Shown piece after piece: positions 51,771 to 61,320 of a stretch of 64,000 nucleotides of DNA. How positions within the stretch are numbered: position 1 is the first letter of the stretch; every line of letters begins with the position of its first letter. This DNA comes from Lachnospiraceae bacterium (GTDB lineage Bacteria > Bacillota > Clostridia > Lachnospirales > Lachnospiraceae): positions 1 through 64,000 of the forward strand of contig SVEF01000016.1 of the NCBI GenBank assembly GCA_015057585.1, written 5' to 3'. The position numbers and the translations under genes were made by a program. Under the pieces are notes generated by a model that had not been told where the DNA came from, searched no databases, and was given only the letters and a program-made list of their open reading frames with translations.

Positions 51771-51784
51771 GTTACAAGTGTAAC
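51771..51784. promoter_or_regulatory. TetR-type palindrome over the degV promoter
   Basis: GTTACAAGTGTAAC is a perfect dyad overlapping the -10 of the leftward promoter. A further TGTAACACC copy at 51842-51850 matches the right half and flank (51779-51787) and lies 51 bp before the tetR start. Confidence 0.65.
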
Positions 51785-51805
51785 ACCGTAATTTTCCAAG
51801 GTCAA
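51777..51805 (-). promoter_or_regulatory. Promoter of the degV gene
   Basis: On the minus strand TTGACC (51805-51800) and TACACT (51782-51777) are separated by 17 bp. The -10 lies inside the GTTACAAGTGTAAC palindrome. Confidence 0.6.
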
Positions 51806-51900
51806 CCAATCACCCCTCGGACTGAACAAAACAGGGCAATTTGTAACACCCTTTCAAGTATCGTCCAAAATAAAACCGACTATACAAGGAGCATACACCT

Positions 51901-52443
51901 ATGTCAACCGAACAGTTACGCCTTTCAAACGAAGAATCCAACCGTATTACCAGGGAATGTCTGCAAACTGCACTGGTTTTACTCTTGAAGGAAAAAAGAT
52001 TAGAGGAAATCACGATTACAGAACTCGTAAAACGTTCCGGCGTATCGCGTACCGCCTTTTACCGGAACTACACCACTAAGGAAGATATTTTGACAGAAAT
52101 ACAGAACTCCTTGTTTGAACATATCAAAAGTTCCTTAAATTCGCCTTACTACATCCAAAACCCGCGGCAATGGCTGGTAGACTACTTTACTCTGGCAACC
52201 GAAAAAGCAGAGTTGTTGACCCCGCTGATACAAAGCAACTTAAAAACCCTGCTTCCCCTTGAGCAATCGGTGCTTGCCACCCTGTTCCCTCCGAGTGACA
52301 ACTTCTCCCACTATATGCTGCTTGCACTGGAGGGCGCTCTTTCTTCCATCTTCCGTAACTGGTTTCTTTCCGGGCGGAAAGAAACACCGGAAGAAATGGC
52401 AGATATCTGCATTCAGATTTTATCCACGGATCCAAGCATCTAA
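51901..52443 (+). CDS. TetR/AcrR family regulator
   Basis: A 180-residue regulator. Residues about 12-60 are the TetR HTH (LEEITITELVKRSGVSRTAFYRNYTTKEDI). The C-terminal domain, with two Trp/Phe-rich helices, would bind the inducer. It is divergent from degV, and the palindrome and half-site between them suggest that it controls degV and itself; fatty acids or acyl derivatives are plausible inducers. Confidence 0.88.
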   Translation: MSTEQLRLSNEESNRITRECLQTALVLLLKEKRLEEITITELVKRSGVSRTAFYRNYTTKEDILTEIQNSLFEHIKSSLNSPYYIQNPRQWLVDYFTLATEKAELLTPLIQSNLKTLLPLEQSVLATLFPPSDNFSHYMLLALEGALSSIFRNWFLSGRKETPEEMADICIQILSTDPSI

Positions 52444-52445
52444 AA

Positions 52446-52470
52446 AAGAGGGCATTCTGCATGCCCTCTT
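52446..52470. terminator. Bidirectional terminator
   Basis: AAGAGGGCAT (52446-52455) and ATGCCCTCTT (52461-52470) form a perfect 10-bp stem with a 5-nt loop, flanked by A-rich and T-rich runs, between the convergent tetR and flavin reductase genes. Confidence 0.9.
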
Positions 52471-52473
52471 ACT

Positions 52474-53037
52474 TTACTTCTTTTTTACTGCATATCCGAA
52501 TTTCCCAATGGAATCGCCCAATTCCCGGTATACCCCATGTGAATAGGCAATCAGTCCGGCATCATTTAAATTGAACTTTCCGGTCTCATCCATATACTGA
52601 TCGTCCACCTGTACATTTACCACTTCTGCGATAAACATCGTGTGACTGCCCAGTTCCTTGACATCTGTTACCTTACATTCAATGCAGACCGGCGACTCTG
52701 CAATTCCCGGTGCAGAAATCACCTGTGACGGCAATTCTGTCAGCCCGGCTTCCTTAAACTTATCGGTATCCCGTCCCGACTTTACGCCGCACAGATCCGT
52801 GGCATATGCCAAATCCTTTGTGGTCAGATTGATTACATACTCTCCGGTTTCCTTGATAATGTCATAGGAATATCTCTCTTTCCTTACAGAAATCGAAACC
52901 ATCGGTGGTGCGGAGCAAACGGTTGCTGCCCAGGCGATGGTAATAATGTTTGCCTTCTCTCCCGGTCTTTTGCAGCTTACCATCAGCGCCGGCAACGGAT
53001 ATACCATATTCCCCGGTTTAAATGTCTGTTTTGCCAT
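52474..53037 (-). CDS. Flavin reductase-like (FMN-binding split-barrel) protein
   Basis: A 187-residue flavoprotein of the flavin reductase-like domain family (flavoredoxin/FlaRed). Conserved parts are PLPALMVSC, ITIAWAATVCSAPPMVSISVRKERYSYDII and YVINLTTKDLAYATDLCG. Such proteins bind FMN and transfer electrons between pyridine nucleotide, ferredoxin or other carriers. It lies 11 bp after the GH13 gene, so both may be co-transcribed, although a functional link is not obvious. Confidence 0.88.
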   Translation of the reverse strand: MAKQTFKPGNMVYPLPALMVSCKRPGEKANIITIAWAATVCSAPPMVSISVRKERYSYDIIKETGEYVINLTTKDLAYATDLCGVKSGRDTDKFKEAGLTELPSQVISAPGIAESPVCIECKVTDVKELGSHTMFIAEVVNVQVDDQYMDETGKFNLNDAGLIAYSHGVYRELGDSIGKFGYAVKKK

Positions 53038-53048
53038 ATTCGTTCCTC

Positions 53049-54356
53049 CTATCTCACTTTCCAGATGTGTGCACTATACGGAGGAAGTTCTCTTCCCCCC
53101 GCAAACGTATGCGTCTCCCCGGAAATCAATTCCTCTGCTTGTGTGCAACCTGCATCAAACTGTGCAAAATACGGATAGTCTGCCAGATTAATGGCAACCA
53201 ATATACGTTCCTGCTCTGTTGCGCGTTCAAACACACACTGCTCGTTTGTCAGAACAACCGAACGGAACCCGCCAAAGTTGAGCGCCCGGCTTTCCTTCTT
53301 AATCGCAGCAAGTTTTGCAATCCATGCAGTCAATTCTGTTTTTACCGGTGCTTCAAAACTCGGCCGCAACTCCGTATCGTTATAATTTTTATTTCCCTTT
53401 GCACCCCACTCACTTCCGTAATAGATACAAGGAATCCCCGGCATGCCAAACGCCAGCGCATAAATCAGCGGCAGATGTTTTTCATTCGTCAGTACACTCG
53501 CCACACGCACAACGTCATGATTGTCCACGAAGGTCAAAAGATGCTTTCCTTTATATAACGTCCAGTTTTCCGGTCCAAACTGCCGAAGCAGCGAATGGTT
53601 GATTTCAAACAAATTTTTGCTGTTAAAGCTGGAATACAATCCTTTATAGCACTCATAATTGGTTGCCGAATGCAGCATTTCATCATTCATCAGCGTTTTA
53701 TAGTCCCCGTGGAGCATTTCTCCTACCAGAAAAAATTCTTCCTTCAAACTGTCGCAATGTTTGCGCAGACGCCTTACAAAATCATGATTCAGACAATACG
53801 CTACATCAAGTCTAAGCCCGTCAATCCCAAACTCCTGCACCCAGAAGGTCACACAGTCGAGCAAATACCGTACCACTTCTTCATTGCAAAGATTCAGTTT
53901 TACCAGATCATAGTTACCTTCCCAGCCTTCGTACCAAAGTCCGTCCCGATAGGAAGAATTTCCGTTAAAATCAAGATGAAACCAGTTTGCATATGCGGAA
54001 CCCTCCCTGTTTTTCAGCACATCCTGAAAACCAAAGAACCCTCTTCCTACATGATTAAACACGCCATCCAGGACAATTTTTATTCCGGCTTCCTGCAGCG
54101 CCTTACACACCACCTTAAAGTCTTCATTCGTGCCGAGCCGTACGTCCAGTTTTCTGAAGTCCCTCGTATTATAGCCGTGTGTGTCCGATTCAAACAACGG
54201 CGAAAAGTACACCGCATTGATTCCGAGTTCTTTCATATGCGGAATCCACGCTTCCACCTTCTTTATTCTTGATACCAATTTTCCGTCATTTTCAAACGGT
54301 GCCCCGCAAAATCCCAACGGATAAATCTGATAAAATACGCTTTCGTATGCCCACAT
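53049..54356 (-). CDS. GH13 alpha-amylase family enzyme
   Basis: A 435-residue cytoplasmic GH13 enzyme. The four conserved regions are visible: LDGVFNHVG (I), GLRLDVAYCLNHD (II, nucleophile Asp), FLVGEMLH (III, acid Glu) and FVDNHDVVR (IV). The absence of a signal peptide and the compact size suggest a maltodextrin-degrading enzyme such as a cyclomaltodextrinase or oligo-glucosidase acting on imported oligosaccharides. A small conserved gene precedes it. Confidence 0.9.
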   Translation of the reverse strand: MWAYESVFYQIYPLGFCGAPFENDGKLVSRIKKVEAWIPHMKELGINAVYFSPLFESDTHGYNTRDFRKLDVRLGTNEDFKVVCKALQEAGIKIVLDGVFNHVGRGFFGFQDVLKNREGSAYANWFHLDFNGNSSYRDGLWYEGWEGNYDLVKLNLCNEEVVRYLLDCVTFWVQEFGIDGLRLDVAYCLNHDFVRRLRKHCDSLKEEFFLVGEMLHGDYKTLMNDEMLHSATNYECYKGLYSSFNSKNLFEINHSLLRQFGPENWTLYKGKHLLTFVDNHDVVRVASVLTNEKHLPLIYALAFGMPGIPCIYYGSEWGAKGNKNYNDTELRPSFEAPVKTELTAWIAKLAAIKKESRALNFGGFRSVVLTNEQCVFERATEQERILVAINLADYPYFAQFDAGCTQAEELISGETHTFAGGRELPPYSAHIWKVR

Positions 54357-54383
54357 CGTTTTGTCATTCCTTATCTCATTTTA

Positions 54384-54620
54384 TTAATCGTCTTCTTCCT
54401 CATCGCGCTCATTGTCCGGACGCACCTGCATCATATTCGGAATATCCGCACAGGTCGGACACACCTTATCAAGTCCGTCCGTAAACGGTTTTATCTCCTG
54501 TGCATCCACCATTTTACCCCCTTCAAATTTCGGCTTTACGGCACCACCACCGCCGCCCATATGGCCGTCCAAAAAAGCAATCAGGTCAGCCTCACTTAAC
54601 ACTTTCTTTTTCTCATCCAT
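54384..54620 (-). CDS. Small Gly/Asp-rich protein of unknown function
   Basis: A 78-residue protein with a GGGGG run near residue 20 and a CPTCADIPNMMQ motif near the end, finishing in an acidic tail (NERDEEEDD). The two Cys could form a disulfide or bind metal. AGGAAG precedes the ATG. I do not recognise the family. It lies 27 bp before the GH13 gene and 57 bp after the MATE gene on the same strand, so it is plausibly co-transcribed with the amylase. Confidence 0.65.
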   Translation of the reverse strand: MDEKKKVLSEADLIAFLDGHMGGGGGAVKPKFEGGKMVDAQEIKPFTDGLDKVCPTCADIPNMMQVRPDNERDEEEDD

Positions 54621-54677
54621 CTCATAACTTCCTTTTTTCTTTTTACTGTTTCCCGTTTTTCGGAACTCTATTCTTTT

Positions 54678-56042
54678 TTAAGCGCCCCAGCGCTTTTTCA
54701 GCCGGTTTCTTAAAATAACAAACGTAACCACATGTGCTGTAAAAGTCAGAATCCAGCTCACCGGATATGAAAAATACACGGTCTCAATCGTATGGAACCG
54801 GTCAATTTGGAAAACCGTCGCAATCCAGACCAAACGGAATGCACACGCCCCCAAAAGCGATACAATCATCGGTGCAATCGAATAACCGATACCGCGCAGT
54901 GCGCCTACCATAACATCCATCAGACCGCACAACGCATACAAGGTTCCGATAATACGGAGTCTGACCATACCTGCCTCCACCACTGCCGCACTATCCGTAT
55001 AAAGCGAAACAAGAGGCCTTCCAAGCAGCACGACCGCATTTCCAAGAAGTAATCCGATACCAAGCACACATCCGAGTGCACAGTATAAAATTTTATTCAC
55101 CCGCTCGTACTTTCCGGCACCTACGTTCTGTCCCATAAATGAAATGGCCGCCTGATAAAACGCGTTCATCCCCACATATACAAATCCTTCAATATTACTT
55201 GCCGCCGAGTTACCTGCAACGATAGTCGCGCCAAATGAATTGACGGAAGACTGGATTACCACGTTGGATAACGAGAACAACATTCCCTGAAATCCCGCCG
55301 GCAGACCAATCTGCATAATCTGAAGTAAAATCCTTTTATTGATTCGAAGTTTACGAATATCCAAATGGATACCGCCCTGTTCCCGGATCAGGCACCGCAG
55401 TACCAGTCCCGCGGAAAGCACCTGCGAAATCACCGTAGCAAGACCGACACCAAACACGCCCCACTGGAACACGATTACAAAAATCAGATTCAAGGTTACA
55501 TTTAAAATTCCCGCCGCGGTCAGATAATAGAGTGGTCTCTTGGTATCACCTACCGCACGCAAAACGGACGCACCAAAGTTATATGCCATGGTTGCTGTCA
55601 TACCTGCAAAATACACACGCAAATAAACCGTGGACAACGGCAATACTTCCGGCGGTGTCTTCATCCAGGTCAAAATGACCGGTGCCCCTACCATTCCGAT
55701 TACCGTCAACAGAATGCCGCTGATAAAACTGACCGTCATTGCCGTATGCACGGTATCACTCAGTTCCTGGTCTTTTTTTGCTCCAAAAAATCTGGCCACC
55801 AAAACATTGGCACCGATGGAAAGACCTATAAATAAGTTGGTCAAAAGGTTGATTAACGACGAGGTCGCACCCACCGCTGCCAGGGAATCGTCCCCCGCAA
55901 ACTTTCCGACTACCACAATATCCGCCGCATTAAACAACAGCTGCAGAATACTCGAAAACATCAGCGGAATTGCAAACAACAGCATCTTCTTTAAAATCGG
56001 ACCGTTACACATATCTATTTCATACTTTTTATTTTTTGCCAT
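54678..56042 (-). CDS. MATE family efflux transporter (second in the window)
   Basis: A 454-residue, twelve-helix MATE transporter beginning MCNGPILKKMLLFAIPLMFSSILQ after a short lead. It has the family's internal symmetry (GLPAGFQGMLFSLSNVVIQS in the second half). It resembles the transporter at 20371-21741 in layout but is clearly a different paralogue. The substrate is unknown. Its 5' end is 87 bp from the divergent S1-domain gene. Confidence 0.9.
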   Translation of the reverse strand: MAKNKKYEIDMCNGPILKKMLLFAIPLMFSSILQLLFNAADIVVVGKFAGDDSLAAVGATSSLINLLTNLFIGLSIGANVLVARFFGAKKDQELSDTVHTAMTVSFISGILLTVIGMVGAPVILTWMKTPPEVLPLSTVYLRVYFAGMTATMAYNFGASVLRAVGDTKRPLYYLTAAGILNVTLNLIFVIVFQWGVFGVGLATVISQVLSAGLVLRCLIREQGGIHLDIRKLRINKRILLQIMQIGLPAGFQGMLFSLSNVVIQSSVNSFGATIVAGNSAASNIEGFVYVGMNAFYQAAISFMGQNVGAGKYERVNKILYCALGCVLGIGLLLGNAVVLLGRPLVSLYTDSAAVVEAGMVRLRIIGTLYALCGLMDVMVGALRGIGYSIAPMIVSLLGACAFRLVWIATVFQIDRFHTIETVYFSYPVSWILTFTAHVVTFVILRNRLKKRWGA

Positions 56043-56128
56043 ACGAATTCTGCCTCCAATTTCTTGTGAAATCCATTAGATTATGTTATCATAAACGGGA
56101 AAGAAAAGCAATGGAGGTATTCATTCCT

Positions 56129-57043
56129 ATGGACGAAGAATTGACTATGAAAGATTTTGAACGCGAACTGGAAAGTTCCTTTAAAACCATCCGTCCGGGC
56201 GATATCGTGACCGGCACAGTCATCGGTGTTTCCGATACGGAAGTAACTGTTGACTTAAACTATTTCACCGAGGGCATTATCCCTCTTGACGAACTCAGCA
56301 ACGATCCGCGTTTTTCCATCAAAGCAGATATTCAGCCGGGCGAAACCGTATCCTGCGTTGTGATCCGCGAGAACAAAGAAGGTGTTCTCATTTTATCCAG
56401 AAAACAGGCAGACAATATTTTAGCATGGGATAAATTAAAAGAACTCATGCACGATAAGACCCCTGTTACCGTAAAGATTGCCGAGAGCACCAATTCCGGT
56501 GTCATCACTTATCTGCACGGCATCCGCGCCTTCATCCCGGCATCCAAGCTTGCTCTGACCTATGTAGAGGATACCTCCTCTTATGTCGGACAGACCTTGC
56601 AGGCTATCGTATTAAACGTGGATGAGAACGACGAAAAGCTTGTGCTTTCCGTGAAAGACATTTTAAAAGAAAAAGAAGTAGAAGCCCGCAACAGCCGCAT
56701 TGCCAGACTCCCGATCGGAACTATTGTCGCCGGTACAGTAGAACGCATTGCCCCTTACGGTGCATTCGTTGCCATCGGCGATGACCTGTCCGGCCTGGTT
56801 CACATCTCCCAGATGTGTGCAAAGCGCATCAAATCTCCTTACGAGGTTATGAAAGAAGGCGACACCGTTACCGTAAAGATTACGGATGTCAAAGACGGTA
56901 AAATCAGTCTCAGTATGACCGCTGTGGAAGAAGATGCTCAGGCTGATGAGTCTGTCGAAGAAGTTGAAGCAGAACATTTTGTATTTGAAGACAAGAGCGC
57001 CAATACGACGATGGCGGCGTTGTTTGCAAATATTAAATTGTAA
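56129..57043 (+). CDS. S1 RNA-binding domain protein
   Basis: A 304-residue protein with three S1 motifs: RPGDIVTGTVIGVSDTEVTV (about 17), a middle degenerate copy (KTPVTVKIAESTNSGVITYL) and GTIVAGTVERIAPYGAFVAI (about 195), the last followed by HISQM and KISLSM. It resembles the short Firmicute homologues of ribosomal protein S1 and general RNA-binding factors. ATG 56129 is chosen because GGAGG lies 11 nt upstream; ATG 56111 overlaps that site. It ends before the hairpin at 57062-57166. Confidence 0.88.
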   Translation: MDEELTMKDFERELESSFKTIRPGDIVTGTVIGVSDTEVTVDLNYFTEGIIPLDELSNDPRFSIKADIQPGETVSCVVIRENKEGVLILSRKQADNILAWDKLKELMHDKTPVTVKIAESTNSGVITYLHGIRAFIPASKLALTYVEDTSSYVGQTLQAIVLNVDENDEKLVLSVKDILKEKEVEARNSRIARLPIGTIVAGTVERIAPYGAFVAIGDDLSGLVHISQMCAKRIKSPYEVMKEGDTVTVKITDVKDGKISLSMTAVEEDAQADESVEEVEAEHFVFEDKSANTTMAALFANIKL

Positions 57044-57061
57044 GAGTTGTTGCTTTTTATA

Positions 57062-57166
57062 TTTATAATAAAAGCCCTCGGTAAATTTTTCTACGAAAAC
57101 CCGCTTTCGCTTCGGCGAAAACGGGTTCTCGTAGAAAAATATCGCAGGGCGTTTCTATAATATAAA
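57062..57166. repeat. Long nested hairpin between convergent genes
   Basis: TTTTTCTACGA (57086-57096) pairs with TCGTAGAAAAA (57129-57139), AACCCG with CGGGTT inside it, a TTTCGC/GGCGAA tip in the centre, and GCCCT/AGGGC and TTTATA/TATAAA outside. It may serve as a bidirectional terminator, but the stem is unusually long. The minus-strand centre (57124-57103) matches 6109-6130 at 21 of 22 positions. Confidence 0.8.
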
Positions 57167-57175
57167 TTCAAAAAA

Positions 57176-58702
57176 TCACTCTTCTATGGAAGTCTTTCTG
57201 TGCACCACAACCGTCTCATCCAGACAGGTAAAGCACTCGTCCACCGTTTCCTTCTTCATCTTCGGTGTCACAAGGCTGACAACAGGTACTACAACAAGAC
57301 CTGCCACCATTGCAATTGCGCCTGCATTAATCGGCGATGCGATAAATTTCCAAAACATGTTTGCTACCGTGATGCCGACACCCACGGCAAAGCTTGCCCA
57401 GACAGACGCTTTGGTAACACCCTTCCAGTAAAGACCATACAGAAACGGTGCCAGAAATGCTCCCGCAAGCGCGCCCCAGGAAATGCCCATGAGCTGTGCG
57501 ATAAAGGTCGGTGGATCCATTGCTATCACTACACTGACTACAATGAAAAATACCAGCATAATTCTCATGCAGAGAAGCTGCTTCTTTTCATCCATGTTTT
57601 TCACAATATTTCCCTTAATAAAATCCAGCGTCAGCGTCGAACTCGAAGTCAGTACCAAAGAGGACAGCGTAGACATCGAAGCAGATAATACAAGTACTAC
57701 CACCACGCCAACTAAAATATCAGGTAATGTCGACAGCATACTCGGCACAATCGCATCATAGATAATACTTCCGTTTTCCGCATAAATCGCTTCTGTATCA
57801 AACAGACGTCCGAAGCCACCGAGGAAATAGCAGCCACCGGATACAACAATTGCAAAAAACGTAGAAATAATGGTTCCCGACTTAATGGATTTTTCATCCT
57901 TAATTGCATAAAATTTATGTACCATCTGCGGAAGTCCCCAGGTTCCGAGAGAGGTCAGCACGACCACGCCCAGCAAATTCGGTAAATCCGGTCCGAAAAA
58001 CGAAGTAAATGCACCTTTCTGTCCCATGGTCAGCGGAATGTCACTTTCAATTTCTGCCAATTCCCTGACTGCCTCATAAAATCCTCCCTGGCCGTTTAAA
58101 ACTGCCGCGATTACAGCAACAATTCCGCCAAGCATAATGATTCCCTGAATGAAATCGTTGATTGCCGTTGCCATATATCCGCCCAGCACCACATAAACAC
58201 AGGTCAGCGCCGCCATTGCAATGACGCAGACACTGTACGGAATGTCAAAGGCCATTCCAAAGAGTCTCGAAAGTCCGTTATAAACCGATGCCGTATACGG
58301 AATCAAAAAGATAAATGAAATTGCCGATGCCGCAATACGCAGTGCATTCGAATCATATCTCTTTCCAAAGTAATCCGGCATGGTAGATGCTGTCAGGTGC
58401 TTACTCATAACTCTTGTTCTCCTGCCCAGGACAATCCAGGCAAGAAGCGAACCGATCACCGCATTCCCGATTCCAATCCACGTTGCGGAAAGTCCGTATT
58501 TATATCCAAACTGTCCCGCATATCCTACGAATACAACCGCAGAAAAATAGGAGGTACCATACGCAAACGCTGTCAGCCACGGGCCAACCGCACGTCCTCC
58601 CAGAACAAAGTCGTTTACGTTAGTCGCGTGCTTCCTCGAGGCCACCCCAACCAATATCATAATTGCAAAAAACAGAACCAAAAAAGCTATTTTTACTATC
58701 AT
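57176..58702 (-). CDS. Sodium:solute symporter (SSS family)
   Basis: A 508-residue protein with about thirteen transmembrane helices. The SSS signatures are present: AFAYGTSYFSAVVFVGYAGQ, GGYMATAINDFIQGIIML and the Ser-rich Na+ loop SASMSTLSSLVLTSSS. The family carries proline, pantothenate, sugars or monocarboxylates with Na+. It is followed on the same strand by no other gene before the hairpin; upstream lies the amidohydrolase and the aryl-acid genes, so an aromatic or carboxylate substrate is possible. Confidence 0.88.
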   Translation of the reverse strand: MIVKIAFLVLFFAIMILVGVASRKHATNVNDFVLGGRAVGPWLTAFAYGTSYFSAVVFVGYAGQFGYKYGLSATWIGIGNAVIGSLLAWIVLGRRTRVMSKHLTASTMPDYFGKRYDSNALRIAASAISFIFLIPYTASVYNGLSRLFGMAFDIPYSVCVIAMAALTCVYVVLGGYMATAINDFIQGIIMLGGIVAVIAAVLNGQGGFYEAVRELAEIESDIPLTMGQKGAFTSFFGPDLPNLLGVVVLTSLGTWGLPQMVHKFYAIKDEKSIKSGTIISTFFAIVVSGGCYFLGGFGRLFDTEAIYAENGSIIYDAIVPSMLSTLPDILVGVVVVLVLSASMSTLSSLVLTSSSTLTLDFIKGNIVKNMDEKKQLLCMRIMLVFFIVVSVVIAMDPPTFIAQLMGISWGALAGAFLAPFLYGLYWKGVTKASVWASFAVGVGITVANMFWKFIASPINAGAIAMVAGLVVVPVVSLVTPKMKKETVDECFTCLDETVVVHRKTSIEE

Positions 58703-58752
58703 TTTTATTCTCCTCCGTACCGGTCCTACATGATGTCATAGTGTTATCTTTT

Positions 58753-59553
58753 CTAAACAATCCCAAGCAATCTCTTTGCATTTCCCGAGAGAATAGCTTC
58801 CGTCTCGTTCTCCGGCAACCCAAGATTCCAAATCCAGGCAACGGCTTCTTTCGCATCACTCCATGGAGAATCCGTTGCAAACAGAATTTTGCTCTTATCA
58901 TGTTTTTCATAAATCTTAAAAAACTGTTCCTTTGAGATGTGCCCATAGATAAACGCCGTATCCAGCCACACATTTTCTCCTGCCAGATATTCAGAAACCT
59001 CGTCCCACTGCTGCCAGCCTCCAAAATGCGCCAGCACCATCTTCTTCGGTTTTATCTCATCCAGCACTTTCCGCATTTTATCCGGCGGACAATGCACCGG
59101 CTCCGGTTTCCCGATATCCACTCCCGCATGCGTCAGGATGATAAGTCCCTGTTCATCCGCATACCGGATGATATTAAGATACCGCTCATCATCAATCATT
59201 ACTCCCTGATAATCCGGGTGAATCTTGATGCCCGGCAACCCCATCTCACAAATAATATCAATTTCCCGTTTGTAGTCGGCACAATCCGGATGAATCCCGC
59301 CAAACGAAAGCAGTTTCCCCGGATACTGCGCATTTACGCTTCCGGCATACATACGGATACTTTCAAACTGTGATGGTTTCGTCGCTACCGGTAAAACCAC
59401 TGACAAGCCAATCCCTGCCTCATCCATAGACTTAAGAAGACCGCCCGGTCTCCCGTCCGTTGCAGCCGTAAGACCGGATTTTTGTTCCAATAATCCAATG
59501 GTTCTTGCCGCAATCTTATCCGGAAAAATATGTGTATGAAAATCAATTACCAT
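58753..59553 (-). CDS. Amidohydrolase-2 family protein
   Basis: A 266-residue TIM-barrel metal-dependent hydrolase or decarboxylase. Ligand motifs: DFHTHIFPDK (HxH), GIKIHPDYQG, ILTHAGVDIG, LAHFGGWQQW and FATDSPWSDA (Asp). It differs from the protein at 41230-42057. It lies between the aryl-acid operon and the SSS symporter gene on the same strand; the substrate is not determinable. Confidence 0.85.
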   Translation of the reverse strand: MVIDFHTHIFPDKIAARTIGLLEQKSGLTAATDGRPGGLLKSMDEAGIGLSVVLPVATKPSQFESIRMYAGSVNAQYPGKLLSFGGIHPDCADYKREIDIICEMGLPGIKIHPDYQGVMIDDERYLNIIRYADEQGLIILTHAGVDIGKPEPVHCPPDKMRKVLDEIKPKKMVLAHFGGWQQWDEVSEYLAGENVWLDTAFIYGHISKEQFFKIYEKHDKSKILFATDSPWSDAKEAVAWIWNLGLPENETEAILSGNAKRLLGIV

Positions 59554-59579
59554 ACTTTCTGTCCTTCCTGATCCTCTGA

Positions 59580-59999
59580 CTACAGTTCACCCGAATGAAT
59601 TAACTCCACTCCCGATTTTTCCAGCACTTCTGCCGCCTCCTCAAGATCCGTGGTCTTAATGACAATCGACGCGTCGTCATTTCCGGTCGCCAGGGCATAC
59701 ATATACTCAATGTTAATGCCGGCCTTACAGATTTCAGAAAGAAGTATTTGCAACTGTCCCACTTTATGCGACAATTTTACCCCAAGTACCGGTGTCAGTC
59801 TTGCCGAAAAATCTTTTGCTTTTAAAACTTCCTTTGCTCTCTCCGGTTCCGAAACAATCATACGGAGCAGTCCGTATTCGCTCGAATCCGCAAGTGACAG
59901 GGAAATAATATTAATATTTGCCTCTTTCAATGTTTCTAACACCACATCCAGTCTGCCGGTGCGGTTTTCAATAAAAACAGATACCTGATTGATAAACAT
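59580..59999 (-). CDS. ACT domain protein (tandem ACT)
   Basis: A 139-residue protein made of two ACT domains: SVFIENRTGRLDVVLETLKEANINI (1-70) and GQLQILLSEICKAGINIEYMYALAT (71-139). Such small proteins are typically encoded next to phenylacetate-CoA ligase and indolepyruvate oxidoreductase genes, where they are thought to sense aromatic amino acids. The gene lies 22 bp after the ligase gene. Confidence 0.9.
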   Translation of the reverse strand: MFINQVSVFIENRTGRLDVVLETLKEANINIISLSLADSSEYGLLRMIVSEPERAKEVLKAKDFSARLTPVLGVKLSHKVGQLQILLSEICKAGINIEYMYALATGNDDASIVIKTTDLEEAAEVLEKSGVELIHSGEL

Positions 60000-60021
60000 A
60001 GTGTCTCTCCTTTCCCTGTCT

Positions 60022-61320
60022 TTATACTAATTTTCTCTTATCGATTACGTGAACCGCCTTGCCCATACTGCGTTCAATTGTCTTTGGCTCTACCAGTTTT
60101 ACCTTTACCGAAAGACCAATCGCCTGCTGAATCGTATGTGCCACACGCTTTGTCAAATTCTGCAGTTCCCCAATCTGGTCAGAGAAGAATCTCTCATCTA
60201 CCTCAATCTGCACTTCCAGCGTATCCAGATTATCCACACGGTCCACAATCATCAGATAATACGGTGTGGTCTCACCCATTTCTAAAAGTGCAGCCTCTAC
60301 CTGCGATGGGAATACATTGACGCCACGGATAATTAACATGTCGTCGGAACGTCCCTTAAACCGGCTGATTCTTGCCAGTGTTCTTCCGCAATCACACTTG
60401 TCATAGGAAATACTCGTTAAGTCTCTGGTCCGGTAACGGATAAGCGGAATGCCCTCCTTGGTCAGCGTTGTAAATACCAGCTCTCCCGTTTCTCCCTCTG
60501 CCATCGGCTGCAAGGTGTCCGGATCCACAATTTCCGGCAGGAAGTGGTCCTCATAGACATGAAGTCCCTTATGGTACTGGCAGTCACACGCCACACCCGG
60601 TCCCATAATCTCGGAAAGTCCGTAAATATCATACGCTTTGATGTGCAGTTTCTCCTCAATCTGCAGACGCATCTGCTCCGTCCAAGGTTCTGCACCACAG
60701 ATAGCCGCTTTTAACTTAATTTGATCCAGGTCTCCGTCCGCTTCCAGTGTTTCCGCAATATGAAGCAGGTACGACGGCGTACACGCAATGGCGGTTGCCC
60801 CGAAATCCTTCATCATCGTCGTCAGCTTCTTGGTGTTGCCGGTTGACATCGGGACAACGGTTGCTCCCAGATATTCTGCGCCGTAATGTGCACCGAGTCC
60901 TCCCGTAAACAGCCCGTATCCGTATGCCACCTGGATAATATCATCTCTCGTCAGGCCCGCCTGTGAAAAGGCTCTTGCCACACATTCCGACCAGATTTCA
61001 ATATCCTTTCTCGTATAGCCTACCACCGTTGCCTTACCGGTGGTTCCGCTGGAGGCATGCACACGCACAATCTGCGACTGCGGCACTGCAAACAGTCCGA
61101 ACGGATAGTTATCCCTCAGATCATTTTTGGTCGTAAATGGCAATTTGTGTAAATCCTCAATTCCATTAATATCACCCGGTTCCAATCCCAGGTTCTGCAT
61201 CTTCTTGCGGTAAAACTCTACATTGTGATATACCCTGTCTACCAGTTTCACCAGCCGCTTACCCTGCAGTTCCTGCATCTCATCCCGGCTCATACATTCC
61301 TTTGCTTCATTCCAAATCAT
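60022..61320 (-). CDS. paaK: Phenylacetate-CoA ligase family enzyme
   Basis: A 432-residue AMP-forming ligase of the PaaK type. The ATP motif is [29 protein letters not shown] and [10 protein letters not shown] are the adenylate-binding segments. It would activate phenylacetate, indole-3-acetate or a related aryl acid to its CoA thioester, or run in reverse. It overlaps iorB by 4 nt, which supports joint use of products of the iorAB enzyme. Confidence 0.9.
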   Translation of the reverse strand: MIWNEAKECMSRDEMQELQGKRLVKLVDRVYHNVEFYRKKMQNLGLEPGDINGIEDLHKLPFTTKNDLRDNYPFGLFAVPQSQIVRVHASSGTTGKATVVGYTRKDIEIWSECVARAFSQAGLTRDDIIQVAYGYGLFTGGLGAHYGAEYLGATVVPMSTGNTKKLTTMMKDFGATAIACTPSYLLHIAETLEADGDLDQIKLKAAICGAEPWTEQMRLQIEEKLHIKAYDIYGLSEIMGPGVACDCQYHKGLHVYEDHFLPEIVDPDTLQPMAEGETGELVFTTLTKEGIPLIRYRTRDLTSISYDKCDCGRTLARISRFKGRSDDMLIIRGVNVFPSQVEAALLEMGETTPYYLMIVDRVDNLDTLEVQIEVDERFFSDQIGELQNLTKRVAHTIQQAIGLSVKVKLVEPKTIERSMGKAVHVIDKRKLV

